64,000 nt of DNA from contig LGRX02035207.1 in assembly GCA_001247695.2 (NCBI GenBank), positions 25,120-89,119 of the forward strand, given 5' to 3'. Made by a program: the position numbers and the translations under genes. Positions 33,606 to 43,145 of the stretch are shown piece by piece (positions within the stretch are counted from its first letter, which is position 1; every line of letters begins with the position of its first letter). Under the pieces are notes generated by a model that made no database searches, was not told the origin of the DNA, and saw nothing but the letters and a program-made list of their open reading frames with translations. This stretch comes from Cymbomonas tetramitiformis. Its lineage: Eukaryota > Chlorophyta > Pyramimonadophyceae > Pyramimonadales > Pyramimonadaceae.

Positions 33606-36212
33606 TCAATCGACAGTACCAAAGTAGTCAGCGGTGGCCTCACGGAAGTCCATCCCATAGTAGGAAGTAAAGTAACCAGCTCCATAATAGTGCCCCGCAT
33701 CAAGAGGACCGCTCTCATGTAAGGCCATGCCGTAGTAGAATGCCATGTCAATACCCAAATCCGCTTGAGCCAAATCCTGAAATGCTAAAAAGCTCAAAGT
33801 GTCAGGAGGCTCGGGCGGCTGAAGCCGTGGCACATCGTCAGGCAATAGGAGACCCTGAGCCGTCATCACCGGATCAAGAAAATCATTCGTAGAGAAAAAT
33901 GACGGAGCCTCCCAATCGAGATCACCACCAGGCGAAGGCATCTCCGTAGCCGACCGAGCGTCGGGCACGGCTGCCACTCCCATGATCGAGATGCAAAGAA
34001 CGAGGGAAAGGAGGAAAGGAATGCCCCACGGACCAACCGTGGCAGGGAAGCCCCATGGCGGCTTCCCACAACCGTAGGTCCTCTGCTCGCCCACGGGTGG
34101 CCCGGAAACATGATTGGCCGACGGAGGCGAGCCCCGCGGCTTCAGCCGGAAGCTGCCGTCGGCAAAGTCCTCGTAGTCGTCGGTGTCGTAGCCTGTCAGG
34201 TCAGACGGGTGGACAGCGGCGTGATTCACCGTCTGCACGAAGCCTCCGAACTCACCGTGCGTCGCCTCCGTGGTGGTCACCCGCGCCGATTGAACTGGCG
34301 CGGGCTGTACATCCTCTACCTGCGAAACAGGCATAGCAGGGGCCGGCACGGCGGATGCCGATGCCGCCGCACCACCTGCCGGAACCTGCCCCTCCGGTGT
34401 GATCCCCGCCGCAGCGGCAGGGCCACACACCAGAGCCGATGCATGCTCCTCAACCGCACTCCCGGGAACAAAGGATGCGTGAGTGTAATGTACCTGCTCT
34501 TGGGCGGCCTGAACCTCAGAGGTGAGGGCATCAAGCCGCCGCAAGATGTCCTCGTCGTCGGTCCCGCCAGAAGGCGGAGGCGGTACGCTGAATCCGTAGG
34601 CCGACACGTCGATGCCGCCAATCCCGCCCGCGGAAAGCACAGCGGGGGGACCATAAGCCGAAGCCGCACGGGCGAAGGCCTCCGGTCCATCATCCGCAGC
34701 CTCCTGGAAAACCTGCACAAGTGCCAGGGTGTGAAGACCCTCCGCATCCTCCTCCTCAATAGGAATGCAGAAGGCCGCTGCCGTGGCCGACGAATGCTGG
34801 CGCCCACCAAGAGGGCAGTCGCGGTACGCGTGATAGGCGTCCCCTTTGCCCGCCTTGCGGCAACGGTGGCAAAGGGGCTTGGCCTTCATGCTGTCCCTGT
34901 CGAACCCCACAGACGGTGCCGGGTGCACACCCACCCGATGGCCCCGCGGATGCTGCTTACCGCGCGGCTGCGGCTGCTGCTGTCGCTGAGCCGCGCCCGC
35001 ACGATTGCCCTGCACAAGCGCCTTCAAGGCGGCGATTTCGTCGAGAAGGACCGCGTACTCAGAAGACGTGATAAGGGCGGAGGGCTTACCGCCCGCCCCC
35101 AGTGTCTGCTTCTCACGCACTGCCGCCCCATCATCCGACTGCGCCCAGGCCTGAAAGATGGCCACGACGAGCGCCTGGAGCGAGCGGAGAGTGACCCCGC
35201 TAAGGTCACCCGCAAGCGGGTACCGCACCTTCACCGCCGCGTAGAACACGGGGTCGAGGCGGTTGTAGAGGGACAACTTACGGGTCTCGTCGGTGGGCTG
35301 CCAGTCAGGAGCGCGGTTATCCCGCACCAGACGTTGCTCACGAGCCAAGATCGGCTGCGGGTCAACGCCTGCGGGATAACGAAGCGCCGCATGCTCCTGC
35401 TGGTGGCTCTCGCGAAGGACTGTCGGCACGCTCCCCTTGATGATGTCGATGAGAGCACGACGTCCATCTCGGTCAGCCGAAGAGTCCGTACCCCGAAGCC
35501 AGGTGTCGGCCACAGAGTTGCGCTCCACGACGAGGGCCAAGACGTCATAGAGCAGTCCATTAACCTTCTCGATAACCAAAGAGGTGGGGTCGTCGAGGTC
35601 AAAGGGGGCCAAGTCCAGCCCAGCGGACTCAAACTCGGTCCGAAGCTGCACCACCAACTCGGAGAGGCGGTCGGTGTCGTCGGTACCACGATAATGATGT
35701 TTCTTGGAACCAAGGATATCCTCGCGGATACCCTTGGCCCAAGCCCGATGTAGTCTCCCCTTGTAGACCACGTCGACCGCAGCGTGTTGGTCAACGAGAT
35801 GCTTCCGCAACGCGACAGCGGCGTCGGAGTTGCTGGAAGGATTAGGGGGCACCACAGGCGGGGTGCTAGCGGTTGGGGTGTCCCGAACCGCATCTATAAG
35901 CCGTATAGAGGCGTCCAAGTCGGAGTCCTTCAATAGGCGTTTACGAGCTCGTGTAGATGTCGCCATTCTTCTGAAAGCCAGAGAAAAGATGATGCGCGGT
36001 AGCACGTTTGGGTGTTGTGGCGGAAATGGAGGGATGACGTAACGGCAGAACGTGCGGAGCGGCGAAAAGAGCGAAGGGCACTTGCAAATGTCGGCGTGGT
36101 CGAAGGTGTCCGGAGCACCAGCCCAAAATACGTAAACCAGCGTGATCAGGGCAGGTAAAGTAACGCAAATGAACATTGCCAATCCCAAGCAATAGCAACG
36201 CGCGGTGCCCAT
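33606..36212 (-). CDS. Gag-like protein with zinc-knuckle-like motif and two membrane segments (868 aa)
   Basis: The only ORF of the LTR element, ATG at 36212. Residues ~8-32 are hydrophobic (a membrane or signal segment). A conserved block around 85-330 includes YKGRLHRAWAKGIREDIL and LSLYNRLDPVFYAAV, a likely capsid-like helical region. Around residue 440 is CHRCRKAGKGDAYHAYRDC, a CX2CX9HX4C arrangement resembling a retroviral zinc knuckle but longer than CX2CX4HX4C. A Pro/Ala/Gly-rich part follows, then a second hydrophobic segment near residues 720-740 (FLLSLVLCISIMGV) and an acidic tail. Decayed homologues lie at 54824-55937 and 56835-62986. The Gag assignment is inference from position, knuckle and lack of other domains; two membrane segments are unusual for Gag. 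Confidence 0.75.
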   Translation of the reverse strand: MGTARCYCLGLAMFICVTLPALITLVYVFWAGAPDTFDHADICKCPSLFSPLRTFCRYVIPPFPPQHPNVLPRIIFSLAFRRMATSTRARKRLLKDSDLDASIRLIDAVRDTPTASTPPVVPPNPSSNSDAAVALRKHLVDQHAAVDVVYKGRLHRAWAKGIREDILGSKKHHYRGTDDTDRLSELVVQLRTEFESAGLDLAPFDLDDPTSLVIEKVNGLLYDVLALVVERNSVADTWLRGTDSSADRDGRRALIDIIKGSVPTVLRESHQQEHAALRYPAGVDPQPILAREQRLVRDNRAPDWQPTDETRKLSLYNRLDPVFYAAVKVRYPLAGDLSGVTLRSLQALVVAIFQAWAQSDDGAAVREKQTLGAGGKPSALITSSEYAVLLDEIAALKALVQGNRAGAAQRQQQPQPRGKQHPRGHRVGVHPAPSVGFDRDSMKAKPLCHRCRKAGKGDAYHAYRDCPLGGRQHSSATAAAFCIPIEEEDAEGLHTLALVQVFQEAADDGPEAFARAASAYGPPAVLSAGGIGGIDVSAYGFSVPPPPSGGTDDEDILRRLDALTSEVQAAQEQVHYTHASFVPGSAVEEHASALVCGPAAAAGITPEGQVPAGGAAASASAVPAPAMPVSQVEDVQPAPVQSARVTTTEATHGEFGGFVQTVNHAAVHPSDLTGYDTDDYEDFADGSFRLKPRGSPPSANHVSGPPVGEQRTYGCGKPPWGFPATVGPWGIPFLLSLVLCISIMGVAAVPDARSATEMPSPGGDLDWEAPSFFSTNDFLDPVMTAQGLLLPDDVPRLQPPEPPDTLSFLAFQDLAQADLGIDMAFYYGMALHESGPLDAGHYYGAGYFTSYYGMDFREATADYFGTVD

Positions 36213-36364
36213 GACTCACAGCCGCAAAACACGTCTACCGTAAAATCATGCCCAAATCCTAGTCGCACCCAAACGCGCAAGTGCGCACCACCTCTTCAAG
36301 CGGCTGCTTAGCCAATCATGGCCAAGATAGCAAGTGGAATGAAAACGTGGATGGGGCCACGACC

Positions 36365-36619
36365 TACCGGAATATCCAAGTACACTAGATATCAGAAAGT
36401 CCCGTACTCGTGTGGATAAACTGTATAAGATAAATAAACCCTAAGCTAGATATACCCGGAACGGTCTCGGACGGTCTCGGTGTCTAGCCTACCTGTGACA
36501 CAGCGTGTGTCACAGTACGAACCTACAGATCAGTCAGTAGTCCAGTGTTGGTCCTAGGAATCTGTCATAGGGGCCTGCACCGGGACTCCCAGTCAGGGCT
36601 GCCTATACAGATTTCAGCA
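36365..36619 (-). repeat. 5' LTR (255 bp)
   Basis: Right-hand direct repeat, 5' LTR in the sense of the ORF, followed on the other side by the target duplication GACAT. Homologous LTRs occur on the plus strand at 56269-56522 and, partly, at 56532-56667. Confidence 0.92.
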
Positions 36620-37055
36620 GACATGTAGGGTGCAGTTGGCGTGCTGTAGCGGCGTGTAGCTCGATGCCCAAGGCGAGATGCATGGTGGGGATGTCGAAGG
36701 AGGGAAGGACATCAAGTGGGATGTGGGACTACCGCGCCTTGCCACATGAAGGCTCGGGACACCCCTAATTCTTGTGCAAAAGGTTGTTGATGTAGACTGT
36801 GGTAGGTGGGTGCATTGGAGGGGGTGTGACCCGAGCATGGTTGCGCGGACGGAGCAGGGCGTAGCGAGCGAACCGCTTCGATTCGTGCGGCGCGCGAGGT
36901 GTCCCAATACACTCAGAAGAGTGGCGAAATAATACTCTTGGGGTGGTTGGTGGGGGCGGTGGTGGGAGGCTCGAAAATGCGCCGGCTCGGGTTCGGTCTT
37001 AGATACCCGTACGTGGGTCGCAAGGCCGGAAAAAACCGGACCGTCATAGAGATAT

Positions 37056-38609
37056 GATATATAATATATATATAATATATTAATGGGATACGTTTACATC
37101 GGGGGTCGACATTTCATTTAAATCCACATCGGGGGTTGTTACAGTACAGCTCCGTTGAACGGTGAAGGCTGCACAAAAGAATATGGGTGGATATGAGTGC
37201 GATCACAAAGTGTCTCGCTTGAGCCCAATGCTCCTCATATATACTCTAGTGCTCCCATGCATCGTATGCATTACCACCATCGAGTTGTGAACTCGAGAGC
37301 ACTAGGTGAGCTAACGCATCGGCCAGACAATATAGCCTTTGATGCTCGCATGCCGCTCAGTGCATGCTTGAAGCGAAGACGCGTCTCGTCCGAACGCTTC
37401 AGTTCTTCAAGACGCGTCTTACCTCGACATCTCGATGCTAGATGCTTGACGTCAGATCTCGACGTCAGATATCACGCACCGTAGGTGCATGACAGACATA
37501 CCGACTGCACTACCGAGTGTGCATGACTAACATGTATGACATCGACGGTACCGACCATCTCGACTGTATGTCATAATGACGACAACGTATGGCATATATG
37601 ACATGTGACCTGATGACATGTGACAGTCATGTCAGGTATGACACGTATGGCATCGGTCATAACCCTGACAGATCTCCCCTCTTGGAAGTATTGTGACCTC
37701 ACAATATAGGAACATACCTTTGTGTATTATGTCTTTGATGTCGTGCTGGCCAGTCTTCTTGGTCCGCAACAAAGCCGTGCGTCTGTATTCTTGGTCCACA
37801 AAAAAGTTGCGCCCGGATTTTCGCATCATTGTGAGGCGTCCCTCGGGATGTCTTTTACAGTTCTTGGGTTGTAGCCCCCCAATCCGATTTACACATTTTT
37901 CAGAAACGATTATGGGATACCGTTCTTGGGTTGTAGCCCCCCATCCGATTTACACATTTTTCAGAAACGGTTATTATGGGATCTCAATCCGTTATGCATC
38001 ACGGTGAGAATAGCGCTTGCCCGGTGTTGCCGACGACCGATAGTCTGTCCGACTTATAGCTACCACGGCCAAAGGCATCCACGCTTCCTCTGCCCTCCTC
38101 TCCGAAAGAAATCGAAGGATCATTGGATGAAATGGAGTTATTTTAATGCTTAGTCGGAGGATGCGTTGCATTTTATTACGGCGTGCACCGTTGCAAACTC
38201 CTTTTGTGGTCTGGTACGCGCGCTCTGCCGAACATTTCATAAATGGATTCGACAACGTACTAATGTAAATTTGTACAGCCATGTGTGTCAAGCACAACGT
38301 AGGATCACAACTCCATCTACTTCAGTATGATCCAGTGCAGATCAGTGACTGGCCGTAAGATCCGAGTGACAAACAAGATCCGACAAAAGTAGTTTTAGCA
38401 GCTTTCATACCACGGATATAGTACTTCGCATTTTGCGTATCTGTGCAAGGGTATGATTTGTACAAGGCTCACTACACCTCAGCAAGGAAGGATCAATTCC
38501 CGCTCCTGACACATCATTTAAGTGCAGGGTATTTAAAACAAATGATCGACATTTGATACTGTATTAGTATATATTACAAGAAGTAAGGGCAATAGGCTTA
38601 ATATATTGT
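37056..38609. other. Non-coding region between the LTR element and a Ty3/gypsy remnant
   Basis: An AT dinucleotide stretch sits at 37053-37085. Positions 37490-37690 are dense in ATGACA/TGACAT motifs and end CAGATCTCCCCTCTTGG, which could be a degraded LTR, though I found no partner. Nothing coding is supported. Confidence 0.4.
37857..37984. repeat. 64-bp tandem duplication
   Basis: Two adjacent copies of a unit starting GTTCTTGGGTTGTAGCCCCC and containing TTTACACATTTTTCAGAAACG, with small indels. Confidence 0.85.
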
Positions 38610-39110
38610 TTAGCCTTCATAGGCAACTATCATGTATGTTGCATTGGTCAGCTCTGCGGCTTTGACCCAGGTGTCATGCTCAGGGCCGTAGCCTGCATAT
38701 CGCACTAAATAGTACTTGACACCTCTAGTAATCTTATCAGAGAGTATGTGTGATATCTCAAATTATAATGGTTGCCCTTCTTCGGTGATCATTTGTGGCA
38801 GAGGCAAAGGTTCCTGCACCGAGTCATTGTATAACTCTAATCTGGATACAGGCTCGACAGGATGTATACGAATATCTAGGTCTCCGAAATCAAGCTCATA
38901 TGCACGTCCATGGCTGATGACCTTAGAAATTACAAACGGTCCGATATATGGCTGCTTAAAGTGTATGTCTGCCTCTGTCAAACTAGTCCATGTGATGTAC
39001 TCAATCCTTAAAAGAACTTTCTGCCCTAGTGCATACTGTCGGGGCAGGTGAGTCTTATTGAATCTGGATGGGTCTCGTTCTCCTGATCCGCGAATATTGT
39101 GAATCGCATT
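38610..39110 (-). pseudogene. Ty3/gypsy chromovirus Pol remnant: integrase C-terminus and chromodomain
   Basis: The minus strand encodes RFNKTHLPRQYALGQKVLL and YIGPFVISKVI, the integrase C-terminal GPY/F region of Ty3/gypsy elements. After a proline-rich hinge, an in-frame TAA interrupts the frame near 38763. The same frame then continues into a chromodomain (YLVRYAGYGPEHDTW...AAELTNAT) and stops at 38610. Upstream of 39110 the Pol sequence is lost and replaced by the right end of a MITE-like element. It is a dead 3' fragment of a chromodomain retrotransposon, with no reverse transcriptase or catalytic integrase core in the window. Confidence 0.85.
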
Positions 39111-39310
39111 GACATGTACTCGCAACGCCGCCCACTGCACGCACAACATAGGGGAATGGGTCACCCCCCCCAGCTGGGGGGTTGCACGTCGTAGAGATAT
39201 ACGGCACCCCCCATATCGGTGTTCCTGACCCCATGAGCACTTCAGGGCAACCCCATTGGGTTCACGCAACTCATATTTAACCTCATTTGCACACCTTCCT
39301 GGATTGCACC

Positions 39311-39779
39311 ATATCTCTATGACGTGCCACATTTCCAGAATTTTCCTCTACCTCCCCACCCCTAGCCGCGACTCACGCGTGCAGTCAAGGCAGTGGGCGA
39401 CTAACCCATCTGCACCCCCCCAGTGGCCCCCCCTGCACGCACCCACCTCCACATAGAGTAGGGGCATATCGTACCTCAAGCCATCACCATTTCACTCCCA
39501 CTTGCTCCCACCAAGCCACCTCTGTAAGGCCCTGCTGCCCCCCTGTCAGCCCCACTCGCCCGTGCCCCGCTATTTACCACCGCGATCTGTGATAATATTT
39601 TTAGCATTCCTCCAAGCCCCCAGCCACCGTCGACATGTAAAATCCCTTATTCCATGTGCGGTCGACGTGTGGGATGCACATCACCGCATCCCACAACTCA
39701 CAGCGCCGCCCACTGCACGCACAACAGAGGGGAATGCGTCACCCCCCCCCAGCTGGGGGGTTGCACGTCATAGAGATAT
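39311..39779. mobile_element. MITE-like element, second family, complete copy
   Basis: The 469-bp element begins ATATCTCTATGACGTGCCAC and ends with GCACGTCATAGAGATAT, giving 17-bp inverted ends. It has no coding capacity. The first 14 bases of the ends (ATATCTCTATGACG) equal those of the unrelated element at 32350-32832, suggesting a common transposase. A truncated copy begins at 39890, another end lies at 39177-39200, and a diverged copy at 15320-15480. Confidence 0.82.
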
Positions 39780-39889
39780 ACGGCACCCCCCATATCGGTG
39801 TTCCTGACCCCATGAGCACTTCAGGGCAACCCCATTGGGTTCACGCAACTCATATTTAACCTCATTTGCACACCTTCCTGGATTGCACC

Positions 39890-40101
39890 ATATCTCTATG
39901 ACGTGCCACATTTCGAGAATTTTCCTCTACCTCCCCACCCCTAGCCGCGACTCACGCGTGCAGTCAAGGCAGTGGGCGACTAACCCATCTGCACCCCCCC
40001 AGTGGCCCCCCCTGCACGCACCCACCTCCACATAGAGTAGGGGCATATCGTACCTCAAGCCATCACCATTTCACTCCCACTTGCTCCCACCAAGCCACCT
40101 C
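39890..40101. mobile_element. MITE-like element, second family, split by the LTR array
   Basis: The left 212 bp of a copy ends at the LTR array. A short continuation (TGTAAGGCCCTGCTGCCC) resumes at 42144 and then diverges. The insertion point is inside CACCTCTGTAAGG. Confidence 0.75.
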
Positions 40102-40246
40102 TGTCGTGATCCTGATCGAAAGATGACAGACGCCCGCAGTCGCGATGTTGGTACGTCGTCGTCGATGTCACACGCATGGTCGATCATCGATCTGTAACAG
40201 TCCGATCTGTACGAGTACCACTGAAATGCGCGAAAGGATCATCATC

Positions 40247-40321
40247 CTCCGCGTAGCTCAGTTGGTTAGAGCGTCGCACTATAGAGAAGCGAACGTCACG
40301 GGTTCAAATCCCGTCGTGGAG
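40247..40321 (+). tRNA. tRNA-like gene in LTR 1 (75 nt, enlarged anticodon loop)
   Basis: A complete cloverleaf is visible: acceptor CTCCGCG/CGTGGAG (one G-U), D arm GCTC/GAGC, T arm ACGGG TTCAAAT CCCGT. A box TAGCTCAGTTGG and B box GGTTCAAATCC match the Pol III consensus. The anticodon arm reads TCGCA CTATAGAGA AGCGA, giving a 9-base loop, so no anticodon can be assigned and a decoding role is doubtful. Confidence 0.6.
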
Positions 40322-40831
40322 CACTTTCGCCCCATGACGATATATATGATTTGACCCGGCTCGTACAGTGAAATCCCCGCACCGATTTCCAACCCTGACA
40401 TTGGTATCGAAGCGACGGTTCGGAAACCGCCTCAGATGTAACGGCATAAGGCACACGATGTGACCCACGCTAAGATCGCGTATGCTTGGGCACGGTGGTG
40501 TGACCTGCGCTACGATCGCGTATGCATGGACACGATGCGACCCGCGCCGATGACGTGGACACATTCCACACAACCCCCGGTACGAGCGGACAAGGTTGGC
40601 TGCCACGTCATCACATCTGAGGTCGGACCTCTGAAAAGTAACTCGACACGAATGTCGTGAGGTCACGACACTTTAAAGAGGGGAGATATGTTACGGATCG
40701 AAAGATGACAGACGCCCGCAGTCGCGATGTTGGTACGTCGTCGTCGATGTCACACGCATGGTCGATCATCGATCGTCTGTAACAGTCCGATCTGTACGAG
40801 TACCACTGAAATGCGCGAAAGGATCATCATC

Positions 40832-40904
40832 CTCCGCGTAGCTCAGTTGGTTAGAGCGTCGCACTAGAGAAGCGAACGTCACGGGTTCAAATCCCGTCGT
40901 GGAG
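40832..40904 (+). tRNA. tRNA-like gene in LTR 2 (73 nt)
   Basis: Same cloverleaf as the 40247 copy, but without the two extra bases, giving a normal 7-base loop CTAGAGA. If read conventionally the anticodon is AGA, which would be a serine tRNA, yet the variable arm is only 5 nt (ACGTC), not the long arm expected of serine tRNAs. Pair 31-39 is an A-A mismatch. It may be a retrotransposon-captured, degenerate tRNA. Confidence 0.6.
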
Positions 40905-41409
40905 CACTTTCGCCCATGACGATATATGATTTGACCCGGCTCGTACAGTGAAAATCCCCGCACCGATTTCCAACCCTAACATTGGTATCGAAGCGACGGT
41001 TCGGAAACCGCCTCAGATGTAACGGCATAAGGCACACGATGTGACCTACGCTAAGATCGCGTATGCTCGGGCACGGCGATGTGACCTGCGCTACGATCGC
41101 GTATGCATGGGCACGATGTGACCCGCGCCGATGACGTGGACACATTCCACACAACCCCCGGTACGAGCGGACAAGGTTGGCTGCCACGTCATCACATCTG
41201 AGGTCGGACCTCTGAAAAGTAACTCGACACGAATGTCGTGAGGTCACGACACTTTAAAGAGGGGAGATATGTTACGGATCGAAAGATGACAGACGCCCGC
41301 AGTCGCGATGTTGGTACGTCGTCGTCGATGTCACACGCATGGTCGATCATCGATCTGTAACAGTCCGATCTGTACGAGTACCACTGAAATGCGCGAAAGG
41401 ATCATCATC

Positions 41410-41482
41410 CTCCGCGTAGCTCAGTTGGTTAGAGCGTCGCACTAGAGAAGCGAACGTCACGGGTTCAAATCCCGTCGTGGAG
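41410..41482 (+). tRNA. tRNA-like gene in LTR 3 (73 nt)
   Basis: Identical to the copy at 40832: full acceptor, D and T stems, 7-base anticodon loop with AGA in the anticodon position, and short variable arm. Confidence 0.6.
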
Positions 41483-41989
41483 CACTTTCGCCCCATGACG
41501 ATATATATGATTTGACCCGGCTCGTACAGTGAAATCCCCGCACCGATTTCCAACCCTAACATTGGTATCGAAGCGACGGTTCGGAAACCGCCTCAGATGT
41601 AACGGCATAAGGCACACGATGTGACCTACGCTAAGATCGCGTATGCTCGGGCACGGCGATGTGACCTGCGCTACGATCGCGTATGCATGGGCAAGATGTG
41701 ACCCGCGCTGATGACGTGGACACATTCCACACAACCCCCGGTACGAGCGGACAAGGTTGACTGCCACGTCATCACATCTGAGGTCGGACCTCTGAAAAGT
41801 AACTCGACACGAATGTCGTGAGGTCACGACACTTTAAAGAGGGGAGATATGTTACGGATCGAAAGATGACAGACGCCCGCAGTCGCGATGTTGGTACGTC
41901 GTCGTCGATGTCACACGCATGGTCGATCATCGATCTGTAACAGTCCGATCTGTGCGAGTACCACTGAAATGCGCGAAAGGATCATCATC

Positions 41990-42064
41990 CTCCGCGTAGC
42001 TCAGTTGGTTAGAGCGTCGCACTATAGAGAAGCGAACGTCACGGGTTCAAATCCCGTCGTGGAG
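41990..42064 (+). tRNA. tRNA-like gene in LTR 4 (75 nt, enlarged anticodon loop)
   Basis: Identical in form to the copy at 40247 with the additional TA in the anticodon loop. Copies 1 and 4 (outer LTRs) share this insertion while the inner two lack it. Confidence 0.6.
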
Positions 42065-42143
42065 CACTTTCGCCCCATGACGATATATATGATTTGACCC
42101 GGCTCGTACAGTGAAATCCCCGCACCGATTTCCAACCCTAACA

Positions 42144-43083
42144 TGTAAGGCCCTGCTGCCCTTGCACATCACATCTACATAAGTGATTACCGCCTTACGT
42201 TACCCTTCCACAAATTCTAACCAGGCCGGATGGCGACTTTCATTTGTGCCATATGTGTTATGTGACACAATCGTCCGCGCTTCTTTGTTTTCGATTCACG
42301 CGGCGATTTTGCATGTCATTGCGTTTGCAAATCCACGACGTTGCGAGTATCTACTCGCGTTCGATAATCATATTTTCGACCGTACGGTCGGGGAATTATG
42401 GGTGGGTAGCAACAGGCGGTCATTTCTTATGGTGCGTCGGCGTGATGGACGTGCGGCACAGTACGATCCCGGTATCACTGTCGTCTCAGGTGGCGTGTAC
42501 ATTGCGGAGTCCGATTCGAGCCTTGCACACCAGCGCAATGCAGCTCGATATGACCTAAGAACGGACCTGAAATCGGGCTCAGGTTGGACCTCGTCGTTGT
42601 CACCCGGCAGCACGTTTTCCGACGTGGCAGCGAAAAGCAGCATAATGCCGTTCGATGCGAGAACAGGGGTTCCGCTCGGTGAAAACAAACTGGCTAAGCT
42701 CCATAAACAGTCCGGCCGAGTGCTTTTATCATGCATCTCGGAAACCCGGATAATACGAAATAATGACTGACAGTACAGTACTGCTGTACTGTCATCCTAG
42801 CTACTAGCGGAGTCACGGTTCCGATCAGAGACAGGTCAGGCTAGGGGCTATCAGAGCCCATGATAATAACCCTGAACCTAAAGTCCAGCACACCACCCGG
42901 AGCTGTGACCGTAGCTAACAGGGCTAGGCAAGCGGAGCAAACTAAACATATAACAAACAGCTACTTCGCTGGAAACAGATATACTTCTAGTTGGGTGCCC
43001 GGGGACTTGTCCCGGCACAACCCACTGCTGCGGCTAAGGCTAATCACACCTCCAGGATCTGAAACAAGCAGACTCTAGCCACT
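42144..43083. other. Spacer with an unassigned open frame
   Basis: An open frame of 195 codons on the plus strand (42183-42770, non-ATG upstream) and one of 122 codons on the minus strand (42736-42368) overlap. Neither shows a recognised motif or splice context. A 10-bp hairpin GACAGTACAG/CTGTACTGTC lies at 42769-42793. Positions 42885-43080 include CAGCACACCACCC, like the inner border of the LTR elements elsewhere, so this may be a degraded relative. Confidence 0.35.
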
Positions 43084-43085
43084 TA

Positions 43086-43116
43086 ACGACCATATCGCAA
43101 AAATGAGACACGCGGG
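43086..43116 (+). repeat. Left terminal inverted repeat (31 bp)
   Basis: Exact inverted match to 54791-54821. Just inside it, TCTCATTATATTCTCATTTTTT resembles the TTTCTCATTTTTTTCTCATT inside the right end. Confidence 0.95.
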
Positions 43117-43145
43117 TGTCTCATTATATTCTCATTTTTTAAAAA

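Larger units (their letters stand above)
33023..36619 (-). mobile_element. LTR retroelement, Gag-like ORF only
   Basis: Two 255-bp direct repeats (33023-33277 and 36365-36619) enclose one long ORF on the minus strand. The LTR, read on that strand, starts TGCTGAAATC and ends TTCCGGTA. The 5-bp sequence GACAT flanks both sides (33018-33022 and 36620-36624). Next to the 5' LTR is GGTCG followed by TGGCCCCATCCACG, a possible primer-binding site; before the 3' LTR is a G-rich GGGGTGGTG tract. No protease, reverse transcriptase or integrase is present, so it must depend on another element. Near-identical LTRs imply recent insertion. Confidence 0.9.
32979..37055. mobile_element. MITE-like element, copy B, split by an LTR retroelement
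   Basis: The left part (32979-33022) and right part (36620-37055) together match copy A at 32350-32832, including the GTAGGGTGCAGTTGGCGTG block and both ATATCTCTATGACGGTCC termini. The interruption is exactly the LTR element at 33023-36619 with its 5-bp target duplication GACAT. This dates the LTR insertion as later than the MITE-like element. Confidence 0.88.
39125..40104. repeat. ~400-bp direct duplication (39125-39522 and 39705-40104)
   Basis: Two nearly identical blocks run from GCGCCGCCCACTGCACGCAC to CACCAAGCCACCTCTGT, each holding the right end of one element copy, a 110-bp spacer and the left part of the next copy. After the first block the sequence continues TAAGGCCCTGCTGCCC. After the second it is cut by the LTR array, and TAAGGCCCTGCTGCCC reappears at about 42146. 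Confidence 0.88.
40102..42143 (+). mobile_element. TRIM-like array: four LTRs, each containing a tRNA-like gene
   Basis: Four ~293-bp repeats, at 40102-40400, 40689-40981, 41270-41561 and 41850-42143, start TGTTACGGATCG (copy 1 diverged) and end CCCTAACA, so the ends are inverted TGTTA/TAACA. Each of the first three is followed by TTGGTATCGAAGC, close to the usual initiator-Met primer-binding site TGGTATCAGAGC. The ~288-bp interior then ends in CTTTAAAGAGGGGAGATA, a polypurine tract, right before the next LTR. Interiors have no coding capacity. The layout is that of a terminal-repeat retrotransposon in miniature that has become tandem by recombination between LTRs. It is inserted in the split element at 39890. 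Target duplication is at most 3-4 bp and uncertain. Confidence 0.8.

Noticed and set aside
34110..35753. 547-codon plus-strand open frame
   Set aside because: It is antisense to the 868-aa Gag-like ORF, which has homologous copies elsewhere, an ATG start and recognisable motifs.
40304..41827. Three copies of a 120-122-codon minus-strand frame
   Set aside because: They come from repetition of the LTR array interior and LTR; they include the antisense of the tRNA-like gene and show no protein family.
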